Notes: generated from the letters alone by a model not told the origin. 64,000 nucleotides of DNA from Nitrospirillum iridis (GCF_014205765.1 NZ_JACIIZ010000011.1:124001-188000); one strand, 5' to 3'. Numbered from the stretch's first letter, positions 45,541-54,539 are shown. Program-made: numbers and translations.

Positions 45541-46538
45541 CACGCGATCTCCGTGGCGAAAACGTCGCGGCGCAGTTCGTCAATAGGCGGTAGCGGGCTG
45601 GCCAGGCCGAACTGCATGGCGTCGTCCACCTCGGCGGCGATCGCCGTTTCCATGTCCGCCAGCGCCCCCTCCGTGGCGATGCCATCGGCGATCAGGCGGG
45701 CGCGGAAGAGCGGCAGGGGATCCCGTTCCATGGCCGCCGCCTTCTCTTCCTTCGTCATGTATTTGTCGTCGTCGCCGAAGACATGGCCGAAAAAGCGGAA
45801 GGTCAGCGCTTCGATCAATGTGGGGCCTTCGCCGGCGCGGGCCCGTTCCACGGCCTCGAACGCGGCCGCGTACATGTCGACGGGATCGTTGCCGTCGACG
45901 GTGACGCCAGGCATGCCATAGCCGATGGCCCGTTTGGCGATGCGGTCGACCGAGGTGCCGACCTCATACCGGGTGTGTTCGGCGAAACGGTTGTTCTGGC
46001 AGACGAAGATGACCGGTAGTTTCCAGACGGATGCCAGGTTCAGGCTTTCGTGGAAGGCGCCGATGTTGGACGCGCCGTCGCCGAAATAGGCGATGGCCAC
46101 CCGCTGGCTGCCATCCAGCTTCGCCGCCCAGGCCAGGCCGTTGGCGATGGGCATGGAGGAGCCGACGATGCCGGTCGTCACCATCACGCCGCTTTCGGGA
46201 TGTGTCAGGTGCATGGGCCCGCCCTTGCCCTTGCAGGTGCCGTCGATGCGGCCGGCGATCTCCGCCCACAAGGGGCGCAGGGGCATGCCCTTGGCCACCA
46301 TGTCGTGGATGCCGCGGTAAATGGTGCAGATCGTGTCATCCTGATTCAGATTGACCGACACCGCTGAGGGGATGACTTCCTGCCCGCGTGCCGAGTAATA
46401 CGGCATCTGCAGCCGCCCCAGCTTGATGGCCCGGCGTATGGCCTCATCGTTGCGCTCGATGCGGACCATGCGCCGATAGATATCGCGCTGCACCTCCGGT
46501 CCCGGAAGGGGCCGGTTCGATACGGGAGTTTGCTGCAT
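45540..46538 (-). CDS. thiamine-diphosphate-dependent 2-oxoacid dehydrogenase E1, alpha subunit
   Basis: 332 residues from the ATG at 46538 with AAGGGTGGG upstream; the in-frame GTG four codons earlier is less likely. The thiamine diphosphate motif runs from YFGDGASN to IFVCQNN (GDG ... NN). Other blocks are KGKGGPMHLTHPESG and GGIVGSSMPIANG-type residues. Catalyses decarboxylation of a 2-oxoacid or cleavage of acetoin and reductive acylation of lipoate. The lipoyl acceptor is encoded 33 bases upstream. Confidence 0.94.
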   Translation of the reverse strand: MQQTPVSNRPLPGPEVQRDIYRRMVRIERNDEAIRRAIKLGRLQMPYYSARGQEVIPSAVSVNLNQDDTICTIYRGIHDMVAKGMPLRPLWAEIAGRIDGTCKGKGGPMHLTHPESGVMVTTGIVGSSMPIANGLAWAAKLDGSQRVAIAYFGDGASNIGAFHESLNLASVWKLPVIFVCQNNRFAEHTRYEVGTSVDRIAKRAIGYGMPGVTVDGNDPVDMYAAAFEAVERARAGEGPTLIEALTFRFFGHVFGDDDKYMTKEEKAAAMERDPLPLFRARLIADGIATEGALADMETAIAAEVDDAMQFGLASPLPPIDELRRDVFATEIA

Positions 46539-46571
46539 GGCGTGTCCCACCCTTTCTTTGGACGGTATCGA

Positions 46572-46802
46572 TCAGTCGATCATCCCGAGGACGGTGCCGA
46601 CCTCGTAGGTTTCACCGGCCGGCTTGAGGATGCGCAGCGTTCCGGTGGCCGGCGCCTCCACCTCGTTCGTCGACTTGTCGGCCTCCAGCAGGAAGATCGC
46701 CTGGCCTTCCGTCACCGCCGCGCCGTCGTCGGCCAACCATTCCGTGATCTGCCCCTCGGACATGGAGAAACCGATCTTCGGAAGCAGAATTTCGATGGCC
46801 AT
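46572..46802 (-). CDS. free-standing lipoyl-domain protein
   Basis: 76 residues, a complete biotin/lipoyl attachment domain and nothing else. The modified Lys is K43 in LLEADKSTNEVEAPATG, the typical E-x-DK-S context of lipoyl rather than biotin domains. It heads the operon with E1 alpha and E1 beta. In normal complexes this domain is fused to the E2 acyltransferase; here the catalytic E2 core is encoded alone at 31074-31832. The protein would carry the acyl group between E1 and that core. Confidence 0.9.
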   Translation of the reverse strand: MAIEILLPKIGFSMSEGQITEWLADDGAAVTEGQAIFLLEADKSTNEVEAPATGTLRILKPAGETYEVGTVLGMID

Positions 46803-46933
46803 GGTGAACGACGTCCTTTCCGTTGGGGGCTGTTATGGCTGGGGGATCGGCGCGGCTGTGCGTGGCGAAACCCGCATGATCCTTAACATCGTGGGCCGGC
46901 GTTGGGGGTGTGAAGGGACCGGCCCCGCGCACT

Positions 46934-46949
46934 CATCGCGGGCGCGATG
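46934..46949. repeat. short palindrome in the divergent lipoyl / EthD-like promoter
   Basis: CATCGCG and CGCGATG are perfect 7-base arms around GG. It lies about 130 bases upstream of the lipoyl gene and 115 upstream of the plus-strand gene at 47063. The surrounding 46803-47062 shows nothing else. Confidence 0.3.
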
Positions 46950-47062
46950 CGGCGTATCGGCGGAGCGATGATTGAGGGCGGCGGCGGGGGCGGCGTTGCG
47001 GATGACGGTGGCGCCCATGATCATTCCGGCCTGTCGCCTCACGGCTGAACGGGACGGGACCG

Positions 47063-47827
47063 ATGACGCTTTACACCACGATCCATCTTCACAACGTACC
47101 CGCCGACCGGGGCGGGGAGTATGCCGCTTGGTTTGACAGGCCGCATCGGGCGGACCTGGCGCGCTTGCGCGGCTTCCGGTCGGCGGACCGGTTCGAGGTG
47201 ACGCCGGAGCAGGTCATGTACATGATCCCGCAGCCCTGGCGCTTCCTCAGCGTCTATGACTTCGACCTGCCGAACCCGGCGATCGACCTGCCGGCGCTGG
47301 GGCCTTTGCTGGCCGACGCGCGGGATGGCGGCCTGATCGCCGATGACGGGACGGAACGCATCCACAGCTACCGCATGTATTCGGACTGGAAAGGCAGCCC
47401 CAATTGGCGCCCGGCCGAGCCCTTCTCAGGTGTCAGTGTCATTCTCGGCAACTACGTGGCGGGGCGGGCGGCGGAATACCACACCTGGTACGATGAGGTT
47501 CACAGCGTCGAGGTGACGAACGTGCCTGGCCATGTGGCCATGAAGCGGGGGGAGCTTTCCGCCCTGCAGATCGAGCCGCGCCACTTTTGCCCGGGCGACC
47601 AGCTGGTGCTTTGCGCCCAGCAGACGGATGACCTGGCCTTCACGGTGAAGGAGTTCAGCGATCGCGCTCAGGGCAAGAGCCCCAGCGGCATCGCCATGGC
47701 GCCGCGATCCGACGCCGGGTCCTTCGCCCGGACCGTGCACTATTTCCGTAAGATCAGCGGCACCACCTTCTGGGATGGCGGCGTCGCCTATGCCGGCGAC
47801 ATGGCCGTCTATCCGGGGCGGGGCTGA
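47063..47827 (+). CDS. duplicated dimeric alpha-beta barrel protein (EthD/DUF4286-like), unknown
   Basis: 254 residues with two similar halves. Half one has EYAAWFDRPHRADLARLRGF (about 20-39), half two has EYHTWYDEVHSVEVTNVPGH (about 139-158): each has a W[FY]D-x-x-H pattern followed by a short helix and the next strand. This is typical of ferredoxin-like dimeric barrels such as EthD, which assist oxygenase pathways or degrade small aromatic or quinone products. No catalytic role can be named. Confidence 0.7.
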   Translation: MTLYTTIHLHNVPADRGGEYAAWFDRPHRADLARLRGFRSADRFEVTPEQVMYMIPQPWRFLSVYDFDLPNPAIDLPALGPLLADARDGGLIADDGTERIHSYRMYSDWKGSPNWRPAEPFSGVSVILGNYVAGRAAEYHTWYDEVHSVEVTNVPGHVAMKRGELSALQIEPRHFCPGDQLVLCAQQTDDLAFTVKEFSDRAQGKSPSGIAMAPRSDAGSFARTVHYFRKISGTTFWDGGVAYAGDMAVYPGRG

Positions 47828-47833
47828 AAAGGG

Positions 47834-47857
47834 GGGGCGGCGTTCCACCGCCGCCCC
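47834..47857. terminator. hairpin between convergent genes
   Basis: GGGGCGGCG (47834-47842) pairs with CGCCGCCCC (47849-47857) around a 6-base loop, between the stop of the EthD-like gene and the stop of the minus-strand TonB receptor. On the minus strand it is followed by CCCTTTT, a weak T run, so it probably ends the receptor transcript and may work both ways. Confidence 0.65.
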
Positions 47858-47865
47858 GCTCGCGT

Positions 47866-50262
47866 TCAGAACTTCGCCGACAGCTCGATGCCATAGGTGC
47901 GGGGCTCGCCCACGGCCGCCGCGTTTTGGCCCAGTGCGGAGGCCAGCGTCATGCCGCCGACGAAATAGGCGCGATCCAGCAGGTTCTTGGCGAACAGCGC
48001 CCCGCTCAGATCGCTGCCCAGGATGTTGCTCCAGCTTACGCGGGCGTTGACCAATGCGTAGCCCGGCAGGCGCGTACCCGGGGCGATCGATCCGGCGGCG
48101 TTGGAGAAATATTGGCTGGCCTGGGTGTAGACCTCAACCCGGGCCAATATATCGCCCAGGCGCGCTGGTGTGGGCAGGGTGACCTCGGCATAACCCACGC
48201 CCGACCACCGCGGCGTGTCGCCGACCGGGCCGTACAGATAGTTTTGGCCGAACAGCAGGATTCTGCCGTCGGTGAATTCCGCCTGGGTATAGGCGAGTGA
48301 GCCGCCGATCTTAAGCCAGTCGGTCGGCAGCACCGATGCCTCCAGCTCCATGCCCCGCACTTCCTCAGACGGGACGTTCGCGGTGACGGCGATGGAGGAA
48401 AGGCCGCCGACGCCGTCCGGATCCGGGAATTCCACCCGTTGCACGTCCTGGATCCACTGGTTGTAGACGGCGATGTTCAGGGTGGCCGGGCGCCCGGCCA
48501 CCTCGCCCCGGTACTTCACCCCGGCCTCGATGTCCTGGGTGTGTTCCGAGGCGAAGACGTTGCCGCCCTGGGTCGCGTCGGCGTTCACCGCTGGTGCGGC
48601 GCCGTTGAAGCCGCCGCTGCGGAAGCTGCCCCGTGTCTTCACATAGGTGAACAGTTCGGGCGTCGCCTGGTAGTCCAGCCCGACTTCCCAGCTGGGGTCC
48701 TGGAATGTCCGGTGCTGGTCTGGCTGACCGTAGGTGTAGGTGGATCGAGGCAGCTGAGAGATGCCGACATGCTCCCAAGTGTAGCGGACGCCGGCGGTGA
48801 AGTGCACGTCCCTGAGCCCGGCGGACGTCAGGTCATAGGTGCCTTGGGTATAGACGGCGTCGGTGTCGTTCATCAGGCGGAAGGCGTTCGTCACCGCGGA
48901 CGGGGCGATGACCGGGCTGACGTCGAAATAGGTCTGCGGCCAGATGGTGTCGGTCCGCTGGCGCTGGAAATAGGCGCCGACGATGTAGGTCAGGTTCCGG
49001 CCCAGGGCCTTGCCCTGCAGTTGCAGTTCATCCGACCAGGAATCCAGGTGAACCTCGTTCCCGTTCTCCCCGGTGCTGACGTTTTCCGTCAGGATGGTGA
49101 CGAAGGGGGCGCCCAGCTGCGGCTGCTGTGAAATCACGTCGGACTTGGCCCAGCCGAAGATGTTCTTGACCTGGGTGTCGTCCGATAAATCCACAATGGT
49201 CGTGTTGCTGAGGTTGTAGTCCGTACCCGTATGGCCGGCCCCGCCCGGATGGTCGGTGACATACGGGCCCAGCTTCCGCTGTTCCGCCACATAGGCCAGC
49301 AGCCCGCTGGCGTAGGCCTTGGGATGGGCCGCCAGATAGGCCGCCCAGGCACCGGATCCGGCGACGCTGTCCAGGCCGGGGCCGAACAGCAGCCCGGCGG
49401 AACAGGTCAGGGGGAAGCCGTTATTGGTCTGGCCGCAGCCATAGACGCTATAGGTATAGGAGGCGCCTGTGTTGGTGCCGTTGGCATGGCCGAATTGGAA
49501 GACGGTGGTGTTGCTGATCCGCTCCGACGGCTTCACCGTCAGCGAACCGCGCACGCCGTCACGCCGCATGTCCCCCAGATATTCATCGTTGTAGACGTTA
49601 TGGATGTAGCCCGCGCGGCGGATGAGATCGCCCGCGATGCGCAACAGCACCTTGTCCTCGACCAGAGGCACGTTGACCCAGCTTTCCACCTCGCGCAGGT
49701 TCAGGTTGCCGAGCCGGACGCGCACGAAGGCGTTAGTCTCGTCGGTGGGCTTGGCGCTGGTGTACAGCACGGCGCCGCCCGTGGCGTTGCGGCCGAACAG
49801 TGTCCCCTGCGGTCCCTTCAGCACCTGCACGGAATCGAGATCATAGAAGCTGGAGGCGCCGCTGATGGACAGGGGCACCTCGTTGAGATAGGTCACCACC
49901 GCCGAGGGGGAGCCGGAGAAGGTGTCCGCGCTCTGTCCACGGATCGAATAGGTCAGCGAGTTGTTGCCCTGGGTCTGGCGTATCGTCAGGCCAGGTGCCG
50001 ACAGCTGCAAATCCGAATCCGTCCGGATCTGGCGATCGACCAACTGGTCACCACCAATGGCGGTGATGGCGATGGGTACCCGCTCCAGGCTTTCGGCATG
50101 GCGCCGGGCCGTGACGATGATTTCGTCCATGGCCGCCGCTTTCGTGTCGTCCGCGGGTCTCTCATCCGCCCAGGCGGGTGCCACGACGGGCAGCCCGACA
50201 AGTAGGGTGGTGACGCGCGCAAGCCGGTTGCGGCGTGCGCGAAGCGCAAGCGTCCTGGTCAT
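47866..50262 (-). CDS. TonB-dependent outer membrane receptor
   Basis: 798 residues. A basic start with a hydrophobic signal segment (RVTTLLVGLPVVAPAWA) is followed by MDEIIVTARRHAESLERVP, then VQVLKGPQGTLFGRNATGG in the plug. The C-terminal barrel ends TYGIELSAKF. The only receptor of the window on the minus strand; divergent from the SDR-P450 operon, which may share regulation. Substrate unknown. Confidence 0.94.
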   Translation of the reverse strand: MTRTLALRARRNRLARVTTLLVGLPVVAPAWADERPADDTKAAAMDEIIVTARRHAESLERVPIAITAIGGDQLVDRQIRTDSDLQLSAPGLTIRQTQGNNSLTYSIRGQSADTFSGSPSAVVTYLNEVPLSISGASSFYDLDSVQVLKGPQGTLFGRNATGGAVLYTSAKPTDETNAFVRVRLGNLNLREVESWVNVPLVEDKVLLRIAGDLIRRAGYIHNVYNDEYLGDMRRDGVRGSLTVKPSERISNTTVFQFGHANGTNTGASYTYSVYGCGQTNNGFPLTCSAGLLFGPGLDSVAGSGAWAAYLAAHPKAYASGLLAYVAEQRKLGPYVTDHPGGAGHTGTDYNLSNTTIVDLSDDTQVKNIFGWAKSDVISQQPQLGAPFVTILTENVSTGENGNEVHLDSWSDELQLQGKALGRNLTYIVGAYFQRQRTDTIWPQTYFDVSPVIAPSAVTNAFRLMNDTDAVYTQGTYDLTSAGLRDVHFTAGVRYTWEHVGISQLPRSTYTYGQPDQHRTFQDPSWEVGLDYQATPELFTYVKTRGSFRSGGFNGAAPAVNADATQGGNVFASEHTQDIEAGVKYRGEVAGRPATLNIAVYNQWIQDVQRVEFPDPDGVGGLSSIAVTANVPSEEVRGMELEASVLPTDWLKIGGSLAYTQAEFTDGRILLFGQNYLYGPVGDTPRWSGVGYAEVTLPTPARLGDILARVEVYTQASQYFSNAAGSIAPGTRLPGYALVNARVSWSNILGSDLSGALFAKNLLDRAYFVGGMTLASALGQNAAAVGEPRTYGIELSAKF

Positions 50263-50666
50263 TCCCTGGTCTCCCCGTGAAGATTTTATGCGCGGGCGCG
50301 AAGTCGGCGGACCCTGGCCGGCGACGTCCGTCCGCCGCGACTTTCTTGTTGCCCGACAAGGCTACGGGGGCGCCCCGCCCGGTCAATGCCTGGGATGGCG
50401 GCGTCACGAACCTCTGGAGGAGATGTCCGCCGTCCCTCGCGATCACCCGTCTGGTCCCCAGTTGCCCAGGACTGATGCGCGACTTGATCGGGACCGCCAA
50501 GGCCGCGGATTCCGGCTGTTTCCATTGGCGTGGCGCAAGAGCGCGGCGCTATCACGGATTTCGTGGGGCGGCCTGTCCGGTAAGCCGACAGGTGGGCTGG
50601 ACCGGTGCGCCGGGGTGGCCCGGCAGAGCCCTTCCACAAAAACACACCAAGTTTATGGGAGTGGCT
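50263..50666. other. divergent intergenic region, TonB receptor / SDR-P450 operon
   Basis: About 400 bases without a supportable gene. It should hold the promoters of both directions. I see no strong palindrome or -10/-35 pair here; the sequence is nearly as GC-rich as coding DNA. Confidence 0.45.
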
Positions 50667-51497
50667 ATGGGAGAGCCCAAAGGGACTGTGGCCCAGGGGA
50701 TGGCGGCCGAGGGGGCGCCAGTCGTCCTCGTTACCGGCGCCAGCGCCGGCATCGGCGAGGCCATCGCGCGGCGTTTCGCGGCCGGGGGCTTCCGCATTGT
50801 CGCTGTCGCGCGCCGTCCGGAAAAATTGGCCGGCCTCGCGGCGGCGTTGGCCGACCTCACCCAGGTCGCGACTCTGGCGGGTGACGTGTCGGCGCCGGGC
50901 GTGCCCGACCAAGCGGTGGACTTGGCGATGACACGGTTCGGCCGGCTGGACTGCCTGGTCAACAACGCGGGGGCCGGCAAGTGGGCGCCTGTGCATTTGA
51001 CCGACGACGCCACCCTGGATGAGGTGATCGGGATCAGTCTCAAGGCGCCATTCCGCTTCTGCCGGGCGGCCCTGGGCGTCATGGCCCCCGGTTCCTCGAT
51101 CATCAACGTCGGTTCGACCTTCGGTCTGGTCGGTGGCCTGAACGGCGGGGCCTACTGCGCGGTGAAGGCCGGCTTGGTCGGCCTCACGCAAACCTTGGCC
51201 GCGCAATATGGTGCCCAGGGAATCCGTGCCAACCTGGTGGCGCCCGGTGTCATCAAGACCGATATGACGCGGGACTATTGGGATGCGGCCCCCTTCCAGC
51301 GGCTGAACCAGGAAATGACCCCCTTCGATCGCGACGGCACGCCGGAAGACGTGGCCAACACCGTCTATTTCCTGGCCTCGCCTGAGGGCGGCTACATCAA
51401 CGGCCAGAGCATCGCGCTGGATGGCGGATGGACCACGACCAAGTACCTGAGCGTCGAAGCCTTGACGGCTGAACGTGTCCCTCCCGCCCGTGCTTGA
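50667..51497 (+). CDS. SDR-family oxidoreductase
   Basis: 276 residues from the ATG at 50667 (GGGAG six bases upstream); an ATG four codons earlier is also possible. Rossmann motif VLVTGASAGIGEAIARRF, NNAGAGKW, catalytic Ser in NVGSTFG, Tyr-x3-Lys in YCAVK, PGVIKTDMTR and a C-terminal GQSIALDGGW. Oxidises or reduces an alcohol/ketone with NAD(P). First gene of an SDR-P450-SDR-ferredoxin operon, so it may act on the P450 product. Confidence 0.92.
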   Translation: MGEPKGTVAQGMAAEGAPVVLVTGASAGIGEAIARRFAAGGFRIVAVARRPEKLAGLAAALADLTQVATLAGDVSAPGVPDQAVDLAMTRFGRLDCLVNNAGAGKWAPVHLTDDATLDEVIGISLKAPFRFCRAALGVMAPGSSIINVGSTFGLVGGLNGGAYCAVKAGLVGLTQTLAAQYGAQGIRANLVAPGVIKTDMTRDYWDAAPFQRLNQEMTPFDRDGTPEDVANTVYFLASPEGGYINGQSIALDGGWTTTKYLSVEALTAERVPPARA

Positions 51498-51514
51498 CAG
51501 AAAGGACCCCCAAC

Positions 51515-52819
51515 ATGGTTGCGACAACCGAGGCGGCTGGCTGCCCGTTCACCGGCAAGGGCGGCCCCATCCTTGAGACGGGCTCGCTGATCGATCCGGA
51601 AATATCTGCCCGCCCGAAGGCGTATTACGACGCCATGCGCGCCGATGATCCCATCCATCTGGATCCCAAGCTGGGCATGTACCTGGTCTCGCGCTTTGAT
51701 GACATCCAGAGCATCCAGCGCGATCCCATCACTTTTTCGGTGTATGAGGGCTACAACGCCCAATACGCCAAGGGCTATTTCGAGGAGTTCAAGCAGATCC
51801 TCGAACGTGACGGCGGCGGCTATTTTCCCGACGCGATCATGTCGGACCCGCCCTACCACACGCGCATCCGCAAACTGATGGACAACGCCTTCTCCGCCCA
51901 TCGCGTGCGTGAGCTGGAGCCGCGTATTTCCGAGATCGTGGTCGACGTGCTGGAAGGCATGGCCGACAAAGGCCAGGTGGATGTGGTCAAGGCGTTCTCG
52001 GTGCCTGTCACCATCCGCGTGATCTGCGAACAGCTGGGCATCGCCCAGTACAACGCGGACAACATCCAGCGCTGGTCGCTGGCCGTCACCGCCCAGATCG
52101 GCCGCATGCAGAACCGCGAGCAGATGATCGAGAACGCCAAGGGCCTATGCGAACTGCAGCATTTCCTGATCGCGCAGATCAGGGACCGTCAGGATCACCC
52201 CAAGGAGGATATGATCTCGGATCTGGTGCATGCCCGCACGGACGACCAGGCGGAACCGACCCTGACGTTCAAGGAGGTCGTCTCCCTGGTCCGCGCCCTG
52301 ATGATCGCGGGGAACGAGACGACCGCCACGGCCATGACCAACATGTTCTACATCCTGGCCACGCAGCCCAAGGTGGCCGAGATCCTGAAGCGATCGGCGG
52401 ATGACGATCGGCTGCTTTCCCGCTTCGTGGAAGAACTGCTACGCATAGAACCGCCCGTGCGCGGCCTGTCGCGCATGACGACGAAGGAGGTCGAGGTCGG
52501 CGGCAAGCTGCTGCCCAAGGGGGCGCACCTGCTGCTGATGTACGCTTCGGCCAACGACCAGGAGGATGTCTTCCCCTGTCCGCGCGAATTCGACATGGAA
52601 CGGTCCAACCTGGGCCGGCATGTCGCCTTCGGCGGCGGGCCGCACCGCTGCATCGGCCTGTCGCTGGCCCGCATGGAGATCCGGGTGGCGGCCCGCGAGG
52701 TGATCCGCCGGCTGGACCATTTCAAGCTGGACATCCCTGTCGAGGAAATCCGCTACCTGCCGACGGTGGCGACCCATTCGATCGAGAAGCTGCCCGTCAG
52801 CTTCTCCCGGCGCGTTTGA
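51515..52819 (+). CDS. cytochrome P450
   Basis: 434 residues from the ATG at 51515 with AAAGGA upstream. The oxygen-binding I-helix motif is AGNETT (from about residue 265), the ExxR motif is EELLR (E307, R310), and the heme-binding loop is FGGGPHRCIG with the axial Cys at about 379. The class is soluble bacterial, three-component type, needing a [2Fe-2S] ferredoxin and reductase. A ferredoxin is encoded two genes downstream and the only reductase is at 26528. Substrate unknown; flanking SDRs fit hydroxylation followed by oxidation to a ketone. Confidence 0.97.
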   Translation: MVATTEAAGCPFTGKGGPILETGSLIDPEISARPKAYYDAMRADDPIHLDPKLGMYLVSRFDDIQSIQRDPITFSVYEGYNAQYAKGYFEEFKQILERDGGGYFPDAIMSDPPYHTRIRKLMDNAFSAHRVRELEPRISEIVVDVLEGMADKGQVDVVKAFSVPVTIRVICEQLGIAQYNADNIQRWSLAVTAQIGRMQNREQMIENAKGLCELQHFLIAQIRDRQDHPKEDMISDLVHARTDDQAEPTLTFKEVVSLVRALMIAGNETTATAMTNMFYILATQPKVAEILKRSADDDRLLSRFVEELLRIEPPVRGLSRMTTKEVEVGGKLLPKGAHLLLMYASANDQEDVFPCPREFDMERSNLGRHVAFGGGPHRCIGLSLARMEIRVAAREVIRRLDHFKLDIPVEEIRYLPTVATHSIEKLPVSFSRRV

Positions 52820-52833
52820 ACGGGGAGGGGCGG

Positions 52834-53676
52834 GTGGCCCAGGAACTGGAGGGCAAGGTCGCCATCGTTACCGGTGGCGCCAGCGGCATCGGCCGCGCCA
52901 CGGCGGAACGGTTTGTCGCGGAAGGGGCGAAGGTCCTGATCGCCGACATCAACGACAGCGCTGGCGCGGCGCTGGCCGCCGGGCTGGGCGCCGCGGCGCG
53001 CTACCAGCACGCGGATGTGTCGCGCGCCGACCATGTCCAGGCACTGGTCGACGCGGCGGTGGAGTGTTTCGGCGGCCTCCACATCATGTTCAACAATGCC
53101 GGCATTTCCGGGGGCCGGCATCCGCATTTCCTGGACGACGACCTTGAGGATTTCAACCAAGTCATCGGCATCAACCTGTTTGGCGTGATGGCCGGCACCC
53201 AGCGCGCCGCCCGGCATATGGCGCGCAATGGGGGCGGGGTGATCCTGAACAACGCCTCCATCGCGGGCGTGATGGCGGGGCAGGCGCTGATGAGCTATCG
53301 CGCCAGCAAAGCGGCGGTTATCCATCTGACCAAATGCCTGGCCATCGACCTGGCCCAGTACGGCATCCGGGTCAACTGCCTGGTGCCCGGCCATATCCGC
53401 ACACCGATCCGGTCCATGACGAGCAGTGCCGTTTCCATGGAATTGCAGGAACGGATCGAGGTGGCGCTGAAGCCGGTGTGGGATTCCAACAAACCCCTGA
53501 AACGGGACGGTGTGCCCGAGGATGTCGCGCAGGCGGCGCTTTTCCTGGCCGGGGACCGGGCCGCCCAGATCACCGGGGCGATCCTTCCGATCGACGGCGG
53601 CATCTCCGCTGGCGACCCGGTCAATCATCTGCAGGAACTGCTGGCGACGCAGGCGGCCGTCGTCGCGGGGAATTGA
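52834..53676 (+). CDS. SDR-family oxidoreductase
   Basis: 280 residues from a GTG at 52834, chosen because GGGGAGGGGCGG sits just upstream and the family start (AQELEGKVAIVTGGASGIG) follows directly. NNAGISGG, catalytic Ser in NNASIAG, Tyr-x3-Lys in YRASK, and ITGAILPIDGGISAG at the end. NAD(H)-type acidic residue after the second strand (ADIND). Lies between P450 and ferredoxin; likely oxidises a hydroxyl group made by the P450. Confidence 0.92.
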   Translation: MAQELEGKVAIVTGGASGIGRATAERFVAEGAKVLIADINDSAGAALAAGLGAAARYQHADVSRADHVQALVDAAVECFGGLHIMFNNAGISGGRHPHFLDDDLEDFNQVIGINLFGVMAGTQRAARHMARNGGGVILNNASIAGVMAGQALMSYRASKAAVIHLTKCLAIDLAQYGIRVNCLVPGHIRTPIRSMTSSAVSMELQERIEVALKPVWDSNKPLKRDGVPEDVAQAALFLAGDRAAQITGAILPIDGGISAGDPVNHLQELLATQAAVVAGN

Positions 53677-53690
53677 GGGGGACAGCAAAG

Positions 53691-54017
53691 ATGAGCGCGC
53701 TTGAAGTCACGTTTGTGGAAGAGGACGGCACGGTCAGGACCGTCGCGGCCGACGCCGGCCAAACCCTCATGGAGGCCGGCAAGGGTAATGGCGTGGTGGG
53801 TATCCTGGCCGATTGCGGCGGTTCCTGCGCCTGCGCCACCTGCCATGTCTATGTGGACGCTGATTGGCTGGAGGCCGTCGGCGCGCCTGACGACGTCGAG
53901 GCGGAGATGTTGGACATGGTGTCCGACGTGCGGCGGGACACCAGCCGCCTGGCCTGCCAGATCCGCCTGACCGACCGGTTGAACGGCCTCAGGGTGGCTG
54001 TGGCGCCTTACGCCTGA
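53691..54017 (+). CDS. [2Fe-2S] ferredoxin, adrenodoxin/putidaredoxin type
   Basis: 108 residues. Cluster ligands in DCGGSCACATC give the C-x5-C-x2-C pattern, with an extra Cys in between, and the fourth in LACQIRL. C-terminal VAVAPYA. Last gene of the SDR-P450-SDR operon, so its direct partner is the P450. A second ferredoxin of the same type lies beside the reductase at 27764. A GGGGGACAGC ribosome site precedes the ATG. Confidence 0.95.
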   Translation: MSALEVTFVEEDGTVRTVAADAGQTLMEAGKGNGVVGILADCGGSCACATCHVYVDADWLEAVGAPDDVEAEMLDMVSDVRRDTSRLACQIRLTDRLNGLRVAVAPYA

Positions 54018-54029
54018 CCGCCCTGGAAA

Positions 54030-54055
54030 GGGGCCGGTGCTTCAAAGCCGGCCCC
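54030..54055. terminator. hairpin between convergent genes
   Basis: GGGGCCGG (54030-54037) and CCGGCCCC (54048-54055) are perfect complements around a 10-base loop, between the ferredoxin stop and the stop of the minus-strand VOC gene. A CCT run but no T run follows; probably a two-way terminator. Confidence 0.55.
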
Positions 54056-54068
54056 CCCTGGCTGTCCT

Positions 54069-54539
54069 TCAGGCGGACGCTTGCAGTTGGTCCAGCCGAA
54101 AGTCGCAGCTGTCCGCCGTCTGCTGGATCTCGATGACATTGCCTTCCGGATCGCGGCCGTAGATCGACTTCACATGGCCCATGTCGATGGGACCCGGTTG
54201 GCGGAAGGTCATGCCCAGCCGTGTCAGCCTCTGGTATTCCGCCTCGATGTCGGTCACGTCGATGCACATGTGGGTGTAGCCCTTGTCCTGCGGATCGCGG
54301 GCGCGGGTCTCGCCTATGGGCGCACGGAACTGGAACAGCTCCATGTAACAGGCGCCTGCCCGCAGCATGGCGCCGCGCGCGGCCGACCCGGGCACGTCGA
54401 TCAACTGGTCGATCATCTCCGCGTCTTGCCAGGCGAATGGTTCGCCCACCACCTCGAAACCGAAGGCGTCGCGGTAGAAACGGATCATGCGGTCAAGGTC
54501 GCGGCAATGGACGGCCACATGGTGGATGCCCCTGATCAT
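54069..54539 (-). CDS. VOC-superfamily (glyoxalase/bleomycin-resistance-like) protein
   Basis: 156 residues from the ATG at 54539 with GGGGAGG upstream. Two beta-alpha-beta-beta-beta units: MIRGIHHVAVHCRDLDRMIRF (metal-binding His at the start) and TYMCIDVTDIEAEYQ-type second half with YGRDPEGNVIEIQQ, where the last Glu is the usual metal ligand. The family includes lactoylglutathione lyase, extradiol dioxygenase and methylmalonyl-CoA epimerase. Which one this is cannot be read. Divergent from the amidohydrolase, with which it probably shares a control region. Confidence 0.85.
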   Translation of the reverse strand: MIRGIHHVAVHCRDLDRMIRFYRDAFGFEVVGEPFAWQDAEMIDQLIDVPGSAARGAMLRAGACYMELFQFRAPIGETRARDPQDKGYTHMCIDVTDIEAEYQRLTRLGMTFRQPGPIDMGHVKSIYGRDPEGNVIEIQQTADSCDFRLDQLQASA

